Below are positions 35,788 to 46,578 of a DNA stretch of 64,000 nucleotides, piece after piece. The notes beneath the pieces were generated by a model, which saw only the letters and a list, made by a program, of their open reading frames with translations, ran no database searches and was not told where the DNA came from. The DNA is from Ashinkailepas kermadecensis (lineage: Eukaryota > Arthropoda > Thecostraca > Neolepadidae): assembly GCA_034440615.1 (NCBI GenBank), contig JAOTOM010003931.1, positions 95,001 to 159,000 of the forward strand. Reading direction: 5' to 3'. Positions within the stretch are counted from its first letter, which is position 1; the number at the start of each line of letters is the position of its first letter. Made by a program: the position numbers and the translations under genes.

Positions 35788-37140
35788 ATACGGATCTGAC
35801 TTGACAAAGACATGGGATTGGGTTATTTTCAAAATCATTGACGTCTTCACATTTTCAGAGGCATGTGTAGGCATCGGCTGGCTCCCACCTAAGTACCCTT
35901 TTTCTACGTAGTTTGGTGCTCAGCTACTCATGGACTAGACACGAATGTGGCGCACAAATTCGTACACAGCATAGGCACAATACATAATGGGGAACTGTTT
36001 CAGTTTCAAAAGGATATTAACATTCATGTAGAAAACAGGTAAAAATGGGTAGGGGTATTGTATGAGCAGGCAGCACACAAGTTGCCACATCGGAATAAAT
36101 TATGATCGGTAAAGAAAAACTCCATCGAACCAGCCAGAGTGTAGGAACTATCTTAAATGGTGGGGGGAGTAGGGGTATTCCACTCTTTTTTCCAATCCCT
36201 TCCAGTCAATGTCATAGGTTTAATGTTTAAACACCCCAAAGTCAGGGGGTGCATGCACCCCTACCCCCCATTCCTGCATCTATGCTAAGAGGCTGCCCAT
36301 ATATTATGTAACACTGGTACCTAGTTGGGGGGGGGGGGGTCGGTGTGTTCTAACATTACATAGGGTGGAGGGGGTTGGGTTCAGCATTACATAGCACTCT
36401 GTTTTGTCTTCTTTTTTGGGGGGGGGGGTCACAAAAATCTGAAACAATGCACCAAACTATGTTGGTATTGTGTCAGTAGGCATCACGTGTGCTGCTTTGT
36501 TGGCCTAAAAATGTCTGAGATTGGTATAGAGACATAACTTTAGACCTAACCAGGATTCTTACAACCTAGAAAACATGTGGAACCCCAACCTAACTGAATT
36601 TACTAACAATAACGATTACCTATGCATACACCCGTAAGTTTTCAGCATTGCACTGATATTTTACCCTTTAAACTAACAAGAATACTGGTGTGCATGTATA
36701 CCGACTCAAGAAACCCATATTTCGCCAATAAATCCACCGCTAATGGAACATTACCAACCAGCGTCCCCGCGACGCCGCACTAAACCAACGCCGCAACGGA
36801 CCGTAATGGCGGCATTCCCAAACTGTGACGTCATCGGCCAGGGAGTACCTACGGTCGCAAAACCTTTTCTTTGTAAATTGTGAGAAAACGGTTGTTTGAT
36901 GAATGGTGATACACCCATTATTGTCCGAATTAGAACTCCCTCTTTCATTTGGTGTATATATCTCACAACCTGCAACTAGTCCATTCACGTATCGTTCAGT
37001 TGTGCTCGCAGATGATGTCGACACGAACTTCATCAGTGCGAGCACAAGTGCACGTTATTAAAAGCTTAGGTACTAGTGCACCGGTGAGACTGCCAAGAGT
37101 CGCCATATGTTCGTTCAAGGTACTTACACCCGGCGACGCT
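35788..37140. other. Putative intron or intergenic; no recognised feature
   Basis: Follows the THAP donor. Homopolymer G runs at about 36327 and 36418. No second THAP or coiled-coil exon was recognised. Confidence 0.45.
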
Positions 37141-37142
37141 GG

Positions 37143-37600
37143 ATGTGTTGTTTAGAGCGATGCGATCTATTGACTCAACAACTTCGTGTGGCCTGGATGA
37201 GGTCAGTGTGCGAATTATGCAAGCATGTTTTGTTGGCATAGGCCATCCCGTGCTGGATATAATCAACAGTAGCCTCACCAGTGGGGCCGTGCCAGGCGAA
37301 TGGAAGGACGACCCTATAACAGACCTCCTCAAAGTAAACAATTTGTAAGATGTGACATAATTTCGCTCAATATCCGTAGTGCCAACAACAGCGAATATAC
37401 TTGAACGCATTGTACATCATCAGCCGGGTTCCTACTTCAGAACATATGACTTGCCTTCCAACCTCCAATGCGGTTACAAGAATACGTTTTCATCAACTGT
37501 TACGCGTTAGCTGTTGTGGTGGACCAAGTACTTGCTGCGATAGCTAGAGGAGGGATAGCCATGTTTGTGCTAATCTAAGTGCTTCTACCTAAGGGTTTTC
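37143..37600 (+). mobile_element. LINE RT N-terminal fragment
   Basis: The plus strand reads SCGLDEVSVRIMQACFVG, then INSSLTSGAVPGEWKDDP, the first conserved block of non-LTR RTs. After a frameshift near 37345 it continues RSISVVPTTANILERIVHHQ and NLQCGYKN, the next blocks. The palm with its catalytic aspartates is not preserved. Its family may match the fragment at 6935-7735, which preserves a different part. Confidence 0.8.
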
Positions 37601-40190
37601 ATGTGGTCGATCACTAATTACTTTCTGATTATTTTCCGATTCAACGCACAGAAGGACCGATTCCAAATTGAGCAGATTGCGACTGATTAAGTATGCAGTA
37701 AACAGGTCGCAAGGTAATTATTTGAACCGACTTCGGTAAATTCATTTTTAGTTAACACTCGCAGTGCAGCGGGTTCAGTTCTTTTACTCCCCGGAGGTAT
37801 TCTGCGACAGCTCGTAATCCTTACTCGATATTGCTTTACAATTTGGCATGCCATCCGACAAATGATGAGTGCACGTTGTGTCGACACACAGAGGTCCTGT
37901 TTCGTAAGATAACTGAGCTCGGGCAGGTCAAACTCAGCTCGCACGTCGTATGACTGCGTCTTCAGGTGCATACTGAAACATTATCGATGAATAAATCAAC
38001 ACTGGTTTATACACCAATCATCAACGAAAAATGGTAAGTGCAAAAGGCCTGGCCTGAAGCAAGATCCTGGATCAAATGGAGATTGGAACTATACAAATAT
38101 TTCTTTGGCGGAACTGTGTAACCAATTAATATGCTTCCAAAACCAGTAGAATATATAATAACAAGCTATGGCCTCTTATAATTTTCCACTTTTCAAGTTA
38201 ACCTCAGGCCAGGTACTTCGATATGCGCTGACATGTCCCAAGGATACATGTATGGCAAGCGTTTTGGAGCCTAAAATATGGACTATTGCAAAGTACAAAT
38301 GGCGAAGCTACGATAATTTCCCAAGTGCATTTCGTTTGAGAAGGTTTCGAAATTGGTGGGTTGCTTAAATAAAGACTTGGAAAATGTTGAACACATTATG
38401 AATTTATTGAATATTTGTATCTCTTGAAATGCTTCAAGAACAGGAAAACGTTTAGTTTGGTTTTGGTGGCACTCATTGCCTTTTCATAAGCACAATCTGT
38501 TCTGAAACCGTGTCGGATTCAACAGCTCGTCACATACTTACAACCTAGTTACCTTTGACCTGATCAATGATCTTGATCTTTGCACGTGCCAGTGTACTAC
38601 AATACGTTTTTTGTTTGCATATCATTGATGTTAAAACGTGTAATCGCATTTGTTGACGTCAAGGACCCAACAGCTAAGTCTAGGACCAGGTGACGGACTG
38701 CAGCGAGATATTGACCAGCTTGACCGGATCTGGATGGTCAACCAAAAGAGGTACAACAAATATTACAAGTAACTCTGAAAGTTCAAGGGTAGAACTACGT
38801 CATGCCGTTTACCCACATCCCCATATTACTTTGAACACAAATTAGTTGCGGGGGATGATGCCGGCCCATCTTACACAGCGAGAAGACATTTTACGGTACT
38901 GCGACAGTGAACACTTTCAAATACATGTGACTGTGTGTACCTGGTGCTAAATTCCATGAAATGTTCAAAGTTGCCCCCACATAAATTGCCAATTCCCCAA
39001 TCTATTGTCACTGGTTTTCGCAAACAGTATTTGCATCTAAACAACTTAATACTTTCATTAAAATGTCCCTGCAAGTTTTGGTATCAATCCGAGGAAAATA
39101 CCTGACAACCGACATCCTCAATTACTATTTTTCCGGTACGCACCAACCATCAGTTAGGAATACCACCGGTGCCGCGGGGCTGTCGCTCGATGACCTTTCC
39201 ATCCCAAATGGTAATAATAGTTGACTCGGCGGCATTTTCGGTATCCTGCAACCCGAGGCGACCACGAAGCCCTGGAACCAAGCCGCCCCCACCGGCGTTT
39301 TCAGCTGATTACAATGACACTTATGCTTCTCGGGAAAATGGACTTTTGGGTAACAACCTGTCACAACCACAACCACCCGTCTCCACCCCGTCGACTCACC
39401 TCTCCAATTTGGGCACCGCGTTGACGAAGCGGGTGACACTGGTGCGTACTGGTTGGTTTTGCATTGGGTGTCTCGATTCCTCGGTGGCGTTCGCTTCAGC
39501 CATGGCGCCCAGCTAGATCGCCGAGCGAGTCATGCCTCCTCGCTAGGTGCCTCCTCGGTAGCTGGGCTCTTCCCCGTGCCCGTCGAGTCGAGCGAGCCTC
39601 TGTAGCTGGGTTCTTCCCCGTGCCCGTCGAGCCAAGCGAGAGGTCACCTCAAGGACGACTCCACTCGGAGGGGTTTCTGTGAAGCAGGCGAGATGCTCCT
39701 TGACAAACAGTCGACATCGATTTGCGCTCGCGGTGATGGCCTAGGCGGTCAAAAATAGAACGTGCACTAGTTTGTTTGGGGGCTTTACACCCGGAGGCTT
39801 GAAGCATCGTTTGCAGCTTGGAATGAAGTGGGCGGTGTTGAGGCTGTCATATCAGGACCGACGACACGAAGTACTGCTCTGGATGCTAAGCGCCCTACTC
39901 CCAAAGTAAACGAAACATATTTGTAGCGGAATGATTGCCTTTGCAACAATAAACACGGGCACGGGCGGTCACGGTCAGGGGATCAGAGCATTAGGAGTAC
40001 GAGCGTCCTGCAAAGCACACTTTTCCATTTCCCGATTTTCTGTTTTCTTTTGCCATGAACTTGGTAATTTCATGAAAGCGCAGCGAACCCCCTCCCCAAG
40101 TTGTGCGAGCTTAACATTAATCCTAATGGGCGTTGTATGGAAATAAATTACTTTAAAATGGCTCTTGCCTCTCCCTCCCCCTCCCCCAAC
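37601..40190. other. non-coding, no recognised feature
   Basis: Overlapping frames at 39125-39520 occur on both strands without motif. A short duplication of CTTCCCCGTGCCCGTCGAG lies at 39570-39630. Confidence 0.45.
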
Positions 40191-40199
40191 ATTGGGCCA

Positions 40200-41480
40200 G
40201 TATTCGTACCTCTGCTCGCCACCAACACCTGCAACAACCGTCGTTGCTGTTCACACTGCACCGCCCTCTCAGCACCAGTCGGGGATGCATGTTTTCCACC
40301 AAGCTGGATAGCATTGCCTTAGCCAACATGTCAGGCCTCATTGAAGGAACTACGCTTGTCCACCACACCAGGCTGGAGCCGAGGATAACTCACAACACAA
40401 TAGTGATCACATTCCACGCTCACCACCTCCTCTCTCACATTGACGTCTCCGGCACGCCACACGAGGTACGGTGCCCCGTGCTTCCCCCACTACGCTGCCA
40501 TCAGTGTGTGCGGTACGGTCACGGGGAACGTGTTGGCACAACGCCGGAACTGCGCTGCGGACGTCGTGCAGCGTCACACACCACAACCAAGACCGCAAGT
40601 CATCCGACAGGCGGTGTGCCGCCTGCGACTCATCCAGCCACCGGCGCCGATGGTCCCAGGTAGGCATTCCAGCGAAAGGTGTGTCGGCATGCAGCGACAC
40701 GACGTGTACCATGCACCACCGCACGTCAACAGCTGCGCTTCACAAGACGTACCTCGCACCCTACTAGGCCATACAAATCGTCTGCCTCAGCCACCCCCGT
40801 CTCCTAGACCGGCTACGCCGCTGCGCCATTCTCACCAGCGGACCACCGGAGACCGGTGCCCGTCGTCCAGCTCATATCCAAGCCCATCCCCCTGGGTAGC
40901 CTTGGCAGCGTCCACCATCGCGTCCCACTCCTCCCCACACCCATTCCATCTAGAGCCGGTCTTCTACCTCATCAACCGTATCCCGTCTTATCGCAGCTTC
41001 CCGCCTGGAACAGAGCCTGGGCACACCCCTTCGCCACTCTGCCTCTGACCAGGCGGCAGGCACTCGGCCGGCCCAATGCCTCTCCTGCGCTCTCTGCTCC
41101 CGGTGCACGTGCCTTGCCGCACCCTCGTCTCCGACTAAGCCCAGTGTCACCACGCCCTTCAAGAGTTTGACGAATGTCGCTACCCAGACGCTCATCACGC
41201 ACACAACCTCCGAAACCCGGAAAACCAACCCGCCAACCTCACCTGCTCCACCACCCCAACCTCTGCACGCTCTGCCGACGACTGCACCCAGACCGACTCC
41301 ATCTCACCTGCTAAACTACATTTCGCATTTGTCGCGCAGCTGTTCCAGTTCACAAAATCGATGTCGCAGAGCCCCGCCGGCAGTTCTGTCTAACTCGACA
41401 CACAGCTCAGCCACGTTCCGAGAGATCCCAAGTTCCCCCTTCCACTTCGAACCACCAAGACGCATTAATCACGTCTGACA
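40200..41480 (+). pseudogene. Decayed LINE ORF1 (zinc-knuckle protein)
   Basis: In the frame from 40244 the text runs TRLEPRITHNTIVITFHAHH and LRCHQCVRYGHGERVG, a zinc knuckle with C-x2-C-x4-H. A second knuckle, RRCAACDSSSH, appears in another frame near 40615. The proline-rich remainder (40780-41480) is like the C-terminal part of LINE ORF1 proteins. Frames shift at least twice, so it is non-functional. The following endonuclease ORF is not visible. Confidence 0.65.
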
Positions 41481-42345
41481 AGGGGACTTTTTTCTTCAAC
41501 GGAATGTCGTCGGAATCCCGACCAACTGAATAGTTTAAATCTGAAATTCTTGAGCAAAAACTATTACTGGCTGCCCTCAAAGAAATACAATTTCGATACT
41601 GACACACATGGAATAGCATGGCACATCATAGCTGCCACGCTGCCTACGTCACCAGAAGAGCTCCAAAATGGGACTCGGCCATTTGGAATCACAAAAACCA
41701 TTCCTGACCATCAAGTTAAGTTGAGTACTTCTCCAAATTACGTAGCGGTCGGTCTTAGAATTGCCCATTGCCACCAACTGTCCTAATCATTACGCAGCTC
41801 GCCCTCAGCTGTAAATCCCCACCGCAGGAGCCCACTGGCCTGCTCCTCCAGGCTCCCTAATTAGTCCTCATGGGAGACTTTATCGCGCACATTTTCCCGT
41901 CTGTGGGAACGACGAAGCTGACACTTGAGGTCGCTAATAGCTGACACTGAACAGATGTTATGCCGCATTTCGTTTTCTGTCTAGTACCTCTATGTAGTAC
42001 ATTCAAAGTGTTCCTGATATTCACACCCCTGGTCACAGCCTTCCTACTGCGAAATCTTTGTTTTTGAGCGTAAACCATCTTGTTCATAATCGCATCTTCT
42101 CCACCAGTCACTGTTTCCATTCCTACACCCTACTCTTGCGCAATTGCACTCACGGAAAATCACTGCTTAACTACACAAACGTAGCTTCCTTTTTAGGTGC
42201 ATGAGGGAATGACTATACAATAAAAACACGCAAACACATTGGCCAGTCGCAAACGTCCGACATGAGATCCCGGCCTATTGTAACCCCACCGCCACTCCGC
42301 TATCCATGCATCAAGGCCGTACAAAATCTGCAACATTCAGCTTCG
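41481..42345. other. non-coding, no recognised feature
   Basis: No domain in any frame; no repeat seen. Confidence 0.5.
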
Positions 42346-42485
42346 TTTAATACAACGAAGAATGGCTCTTAGATGCTCCTGGGTTTTAGACATTGCGTGT
42401 AAAGAAAATATACGACCTTCAATATACTAGGAGGTGCTGAGTTGACATCAAAAGTAACGATAAAGATTATACTTTATTACTCAAC

Positions 42486-42509
42486 GTTTCGGCCACGGGC
42501 CATCGTCAG
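42486..42509 (-). ncRNA. hammerhead-like core motif in a Penelope-like terminus
   Basis: On the minus strand: CTGACGA, one base, perfect stem II GGCC-CGT-GGCC, GAAAC, then GTTGAGTA. Penelope-like elements are reported to carry minimal hammerhead ribozymes in their terminal repeats, and this motif lies about 250 bases beyond the GIY-YIG domain in the same orientation. Stem III would be very short, as in reported minimal versions. Confidence 0.65.
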
Positions 42510-42755
42510 GAGTGATGAAAAAAGCTCAAGCTTAAAAATTGAAAAAAGCACGCGGGAAAAAAGCGTGCAAAAAGACACGTGGAATGCAGAAAAGCCTCCT
42601 CAGTGGTGCAGACACTCACAGAAACTCCAAACCAGAAACAAACTATGTCAAGAATGAATCCTCTGAGGAAGCCCGAGCCGATGGTCCATATACATATCGA
42701 TGCATACACTCACGCACATATATAGACATATATCCAATATAACGCGTAATACGTA

Positions 42756-43136
42756 CTATATATAATTTATGTTTATGTAATTGTATGTGATATACCAAGA
42801 AATCGTTTGCGTGTTTAGCTGCGGCCGTAGATTACGTATATGTAGAGATTCGAGGACCTTCAGATCAGCGTTGTCCCTGGCTGTTGCTAGAATTTCTACT
42901 TTGAAGTTTGTGTTAGTGTCGCTGTGTTCCATGTTAGAATGTTTGTCGATCATGTGTTCGCCTAAAGGTGTGTATGCTCTCCGAAGTCTAGCATCTCCCA
43001 AGTGCTCATTGTACCTATCCCTGATACTACGTTTGGTTTCACCGACATAAAATGTTCCAAGACAGCTATTGCACGTTATTTTGTAAACTACGTTTTTCCG
43101 TGTGCATCCACATTCAGCTTCTGCAACAACGTGCAT
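42756..43136 (-). CDS. GIY-YIG endonuclease domain of a Penelope-like element
   Basis: 126 residues. A Cys cluster, C9-G-C11 and C22-x2-C25, surrounds VYKI (17-20). The second half of the nuclease signature is YVGET (30-34), followed by R39 and the H-containing YNEH (42-45). The catalytic Glu is E96 in LESLHI, followed by LRPQLN. This Cys-x-C...C-x2-C plus GIY-YIG arrangement is typical of the Penelope endonuclease, which nicks DNA for target-primed reverse transcription. The domain itself is unbroken, but no RT is attached upstream; the Met is simply the first in an open stretch. It is likely the 3' end of a longer polyprotein. Confidence 0.88.
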   Translation of the reverse strand: MHVVAEAECGCTRKNVVYKITCNSCLGTFYVGETKRSIRDRYNEHLGDARLRRAYTPLGEHMIDKHSNMEHSDTNTNFKVEILATARDNADLKVLESLHIRNLRPQLNTQTISWYITYNYININYI

Positions 43137-43168
43137 CTACATTCAACATTCAGCTTCTGCAACAACGT
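43118..43168. repeat. Short tandem duplication
   Basis: CATTCAGCTTCTGCAACAAC occurs twice within 50 bases, separated by a few bases. Confidence 0.85.
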
Positions 43169-43302
43169 ACAGATTGTCATTTTGCATGATATTAAGAAAT
43201 GTGCAGTTTTGCTTAGACGACCGGCGTAGACGTGCAACTTGGAAATTACCACTCCTTGAGGACACCCTGAATGCGTTCCCGTCACACACACACAGATCAT
43301 GC

Positions 43303-43506
43303 AGGGGCCGCGGTAGCTCAGTTGGTAGAGCGTCGAACTCTTGATCGAAAGATCGTGGGTTCGAATCTCACAACCGACGGAATTTACCGAGTCCACCCGC
43401 GACCAATTGGCGTGAAAGGTTGGCGACGCTACATAACCTAGCGGTTGAATGCGTCGTAAAAGAACCCAAGGAGGTCGATGCGCCCTAAAACTCAAATAAC
43501 CAACCA
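43303..43506 (+). mobile_element. tRNA-Lys-derived SINE, full length
   Basis: 204-bp element bounded by a 13-bp direct duplication ACACAGATCATGC (43290-43302 and 43507-43519). The head has polymerase III boxes: A box TAGCTCAGTTGG (about 43315-43326) and B box GGTTCGAATC (about 43359-43368). CTCTTGA in the anticodon-loop position suggests a tRNA-Lys(CTT) ancestor; the anticodon and acceptor stems no longer pair, so it is not a working tRNA. The body is followed by the tail GATGCGCCCTAAAAC and an AACCAACC end, shared with the LINE at 11363. Confidence 0.93.
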
Positions 43507-43586
43507 ACACAGATCATGCCAGCCCAGGCCTTTTCACCCGACACCAACTCCGGCCTAGCTGCTCTCTCTCCGGCCCAGCTACCCAG

Positions 43587-43642
43587 CTCTCTCTCTCTCT
43601 CTTCCCCTCTCTCTCTCTCTCTCACTCACTCTCTCTCTCTCT
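43587..43642. repeat. (CT)n microsatellite
   Basis: CT-rich run with a few interruptions. Confidence 0.9.
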
Positions 43643-44325
43643 CAGCTGCGCCCAGCTACTCAATCTGGCCATGCAATGTGTGCAGCCTAAGGCTAGAGAT
43701 GGAGGGAACCCGAATGGCTGTGTCGCAAAAATCCGCAATGCAGTTTGCCGTTACGACACGGCCCGAACTCGAAGTTGCCTTCTCCGCAGCTGACCAGCCA
43801 AAGCCTTATGGTTAGCTTGACCCGCTGATATAGATGCGCTGCGGTGTAGCATAGCTGTGCCAGCATGCATAAGCAGAGTCCCCGTCATCTGCCAAGCTGA
43901 TTTTGACGCCAATTGTGAATAAGCTGACTCGTGATTAACTTAGTATGTAGCGTAATTGGTCACCTAACGGTACCATCGGATGTAGATGCGCCGATTTGCA
44001 CTTGCCAAACAACATGCTACCCGCATACACATCCATGCACGATCCCAACTCCCCCACACCCACCCACCCACCCACACCCCGTAGACTTTGGCACGGGTCC
44101 GCGCGGATTTGCCCGTGTGAGCAGTTGCTCCTCAACTTGTTTTCCGCCGAGGAAATCTTGCGCATTTCGCCTCAGGGTGTCACCTCAGAGAGTTGTCTAA
44201 GTCAGGAAACCGAAACTTTGTCAGTTTCCGGAGAATTGTTGCTTCCCGGCGGGCCCCAAGCCGCCGGTTGCATGTAGGGTGCCCCCATCTGAAATGGCGG
44301 CGCGGCGGGCGGTGAGTCCGGGCAC
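43643..44325. other. non-coding, no recognised feature
   Basis: Contains a short CACCCACC run near 44050. No domain seen. Confidence 0.5.
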
Positions 44326-44548
44326 CCGGCGGATGACGGCGGCTGACGGCGACTGACGGCGGCTGACGGCGGCTGACGGCGACTGACGGCGGCTGACGGC
44401 GGCCGACGACGGCTGACGGCGGCTGACGGCGGCTGACGGCGACTGACGGCGGCTGACGGCGACTGACGGCGGCTGACGGCGGCTGACGGCGGCTGACGGC
44501 GGCCGACGACGGCCGACGACGGCTGACGGCGGCTGACGACGGCTGACA
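44326..44548. repeat. 10-bp minisatellite
   Basis: Over twenty units of GGCGGCTGAC, with variants GGCGACTGAC and GGCCGACGAC. Reads as a proline/arginine/serine-rich open frame on the minus strand; this is a repeat artefact. Confidence 0.95.
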
Positions 44549-45610
44549 AAAGGGGGCGAGGGGATAAGCCGAGCAATTAGTCCAACTAACACGACCCCTG
44601 TCCCCCACGCGGCTGATCCGGGTTCTGGCTTCGATGAAAGAAGGCTCGCTTCTTTTCGACCCGGCTCCTGCTGGTGCTGCGACTGTTCGGTGCTCACATT
44701 CCTGGAGAACCCACGAGAAGCTTGGCGTGCCGCCAATTTAAACCACATACACAGTCGACTCCTGCAAATTTATGCGGTGAACTAAATCTGCCGAATCGCT
44801 GCTAAGCTGCTCTCTAAAACCGTTTACGTGGCCCAGAGGTCGAATGACCTGACCCGCCCCCTGGCAGGGGCAGTGTTGGAGTCACCAGTTAGGGTTGTCC
44901 TCGATAGACTCACACATCGGGGGATGACAAGCATTACTTTTCTGACTATATATCCAGCAAACAATCTTCTCGAACTTTTGGCCTGAGGAGGTGACAAATT
45001 GATGTTTCAAAACCTGGACATGTTAGAGCCCAATGCTCTGAGACGAAAGGAATATAAAGCTAGTGACAAAAATTCCAAAGCTTTAACTCTAGCTTGAGCT
45101 ACTTTGAAACAGCACGTAGGGAAGTCTCTGGGAGACAGAGTGGAATCATGCCACCCGGAAAGGAAAGAAGTTAGGAGAAGCCTGAAGTGTTCTCACTTTC
45201 CCACATCTCACATACTAGGCACTTTTTAAGACCGACATGGACCATGAGTATCAAGTGAACGTTTGCGCACTGTGCCTGTCAGGCAAATTTATGTGCAAGG
45301 CTAGCTGTGCTAGACCAATCTATGTGCTAGGCTGGCTGTGTCAGGCAACTTTATATATCACCATGCCGATCGTAGCAATGTCAAGTCACAAGGTCGTGGT
45401 ATTATGCCGATGAATGCGGTAGTAATTTCCCGCACGTCCAATAAATCACCCGCAATACTTCTCGAAGGAGTATGATAGCAGCTTCTCTTCCCTCGTCTGC
45501 ATTCGAAATTGATGCCTGAGCAGGCAAGCAGCAATAATATGCATATCACTATATATATTATTCATATCCAAGCTTTGTAAACAGTGGTAGCCGCGACACC
45601 ACCGACCCGT
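44549..45610. other. non-coding, no recognised feature
   Basis: Near 45285-45350 there is a loose repeat (GTGCTAGGCTGGCTGTG-like). No coding signal. Confidence 0.5.
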
Positions 45611-45614
45611 TGCA

Positions 45615-45778
45615 GGTGGGAGGCATGCAGCGGTGGGCCGCGTGTCTGACCGATAGTCAGTGGCAGGCTGACGCGGTCCAGTCAGGCAGGTCCGGCTCAC
45701 GGCGGTGGGAGGCATGCAGCGGTGGGCCGCGTGTCTGACCGACAGTCAGTGGCAGGCAGGTCCGGCTCACGGCGGTCG
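45615..45778. repeat. 89-bp tandem duplication
   Basis: GGTGGGAGGCATGCAGCGGT and the following GTCTGACCGA-containing sequence begin at 45615 and again at 45704, with a small deletion in the second copy. Confidence 0.9.
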
Positions 45779-46398
45779 CCACCTCCTGTGAGGTGACCTT
45801 TGCAAAGCTATGTAACTTGTCAACAGGCATCTGGTACGTCGATGAAGCCGTGTGTCGGGTAAAGTAGAAATGTTCACAGCTACCTTTCGGAGGTGTCTGT
45901 TGCATTGTGGCTGTAGCATGGCTGGCGCTATGGTCAACGACTGGGGGACCTTTTCTGGCGTCGATGGAGACGGGAATACTTGCCAGGCATCACAGCACGA
46001 CATAAGTGGACGAGAGATGGGAGGGGAATCAAGAGTGGAACCTGGCTCTCATGGCGGAAGATAACGCGTCCCGCGGCCTGTGGACGCTGGGCCGCATTAT
46101 CCGCCCTATGCAGGGTGCCGACGGCAGAGTGTGAGCGGCCGAGGTCAAGGCCGCATCTGGATACTGTACTCGGCCGGCGGCGCACCTGTACGTTTTGAAG
46201 AGTGCATGCAGGTGTGGCTATTGTAGCTGAAGTGTTACCAGCTACATGTGCTGAAGGTTGCACACTTAGCTTGTCGTTACCTTGCTATGCTGGGAAAGCC
46301 GTTCGTCCATTCGCGATCCACACTAAAACCTATAAGGCACAGTCAAGGCACAGACTGTCTGTACGCTTCAGGCAGAAGTTGTTAAACGCATCAATTTG

Positions 46399-46578
46399 AC
46401 AAATAAAAATATACGAAAAATTGACTACTTCACTGACGGCTGGGTGGCCGAATTCCAAAAGAATTTTAGCATCAGAAACAAGATCATGCATCAAGAAGAC
46501 TCAGCATTGAATGGCATTTGCGTGCTACGTGTCTTTGAAAAGGACCTTGCGACGATGTTGGCGGTACCATCAAAAGAC
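46399..46578 (+). pseudogene. Tigger/pogo-like transposase DNA-binding fragment
   Basis: The frame reads YFTDGWVAEFQKNFSIRNKI, resembling the second CENP-B-type helix-turn-helix of Tigger/pogo transposases (pattern: GW...F...IR). Only about 60 codons remain and no DDE catalytic part is near. It could be coincidental; I rate it as a scrap of a Tc1-mariner superfamily element. Confidence 0.4.

Larger units (their letters stand above)
42346..43302 (-). mobile_element. Penelope-like element, 3' portion
   Basis: Minus-strand GIY-YIG endonuclease (42756-43136) followed by about 240 bp and then a terminal segment (42346-42515). That segment carries a hammerhead-like core and is nearly identical to the outer arm of the palindromic element at 25913-26200. 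RT followed by GIY-YIG defines Penelope-like elements; the RT is not seen here, so the copy is 5'-truncated. A SINE lies immediately upstream. Confidence 0.8.

Noticed and set aside
43200..43290. Minus-strand SGCPQGVVIS resembling an RT motif
   Set aside because: Too short and without the neighbouring RT blocks; it also does not join the Penelope endonuclease frame.
43311..43380. Functional tRNA-Lys gene
   Set aside because: A and B boxes are present but the anticodon and acceptor stems do not pair, and the sequence is the head of a 204-bp SINE with target duplications.
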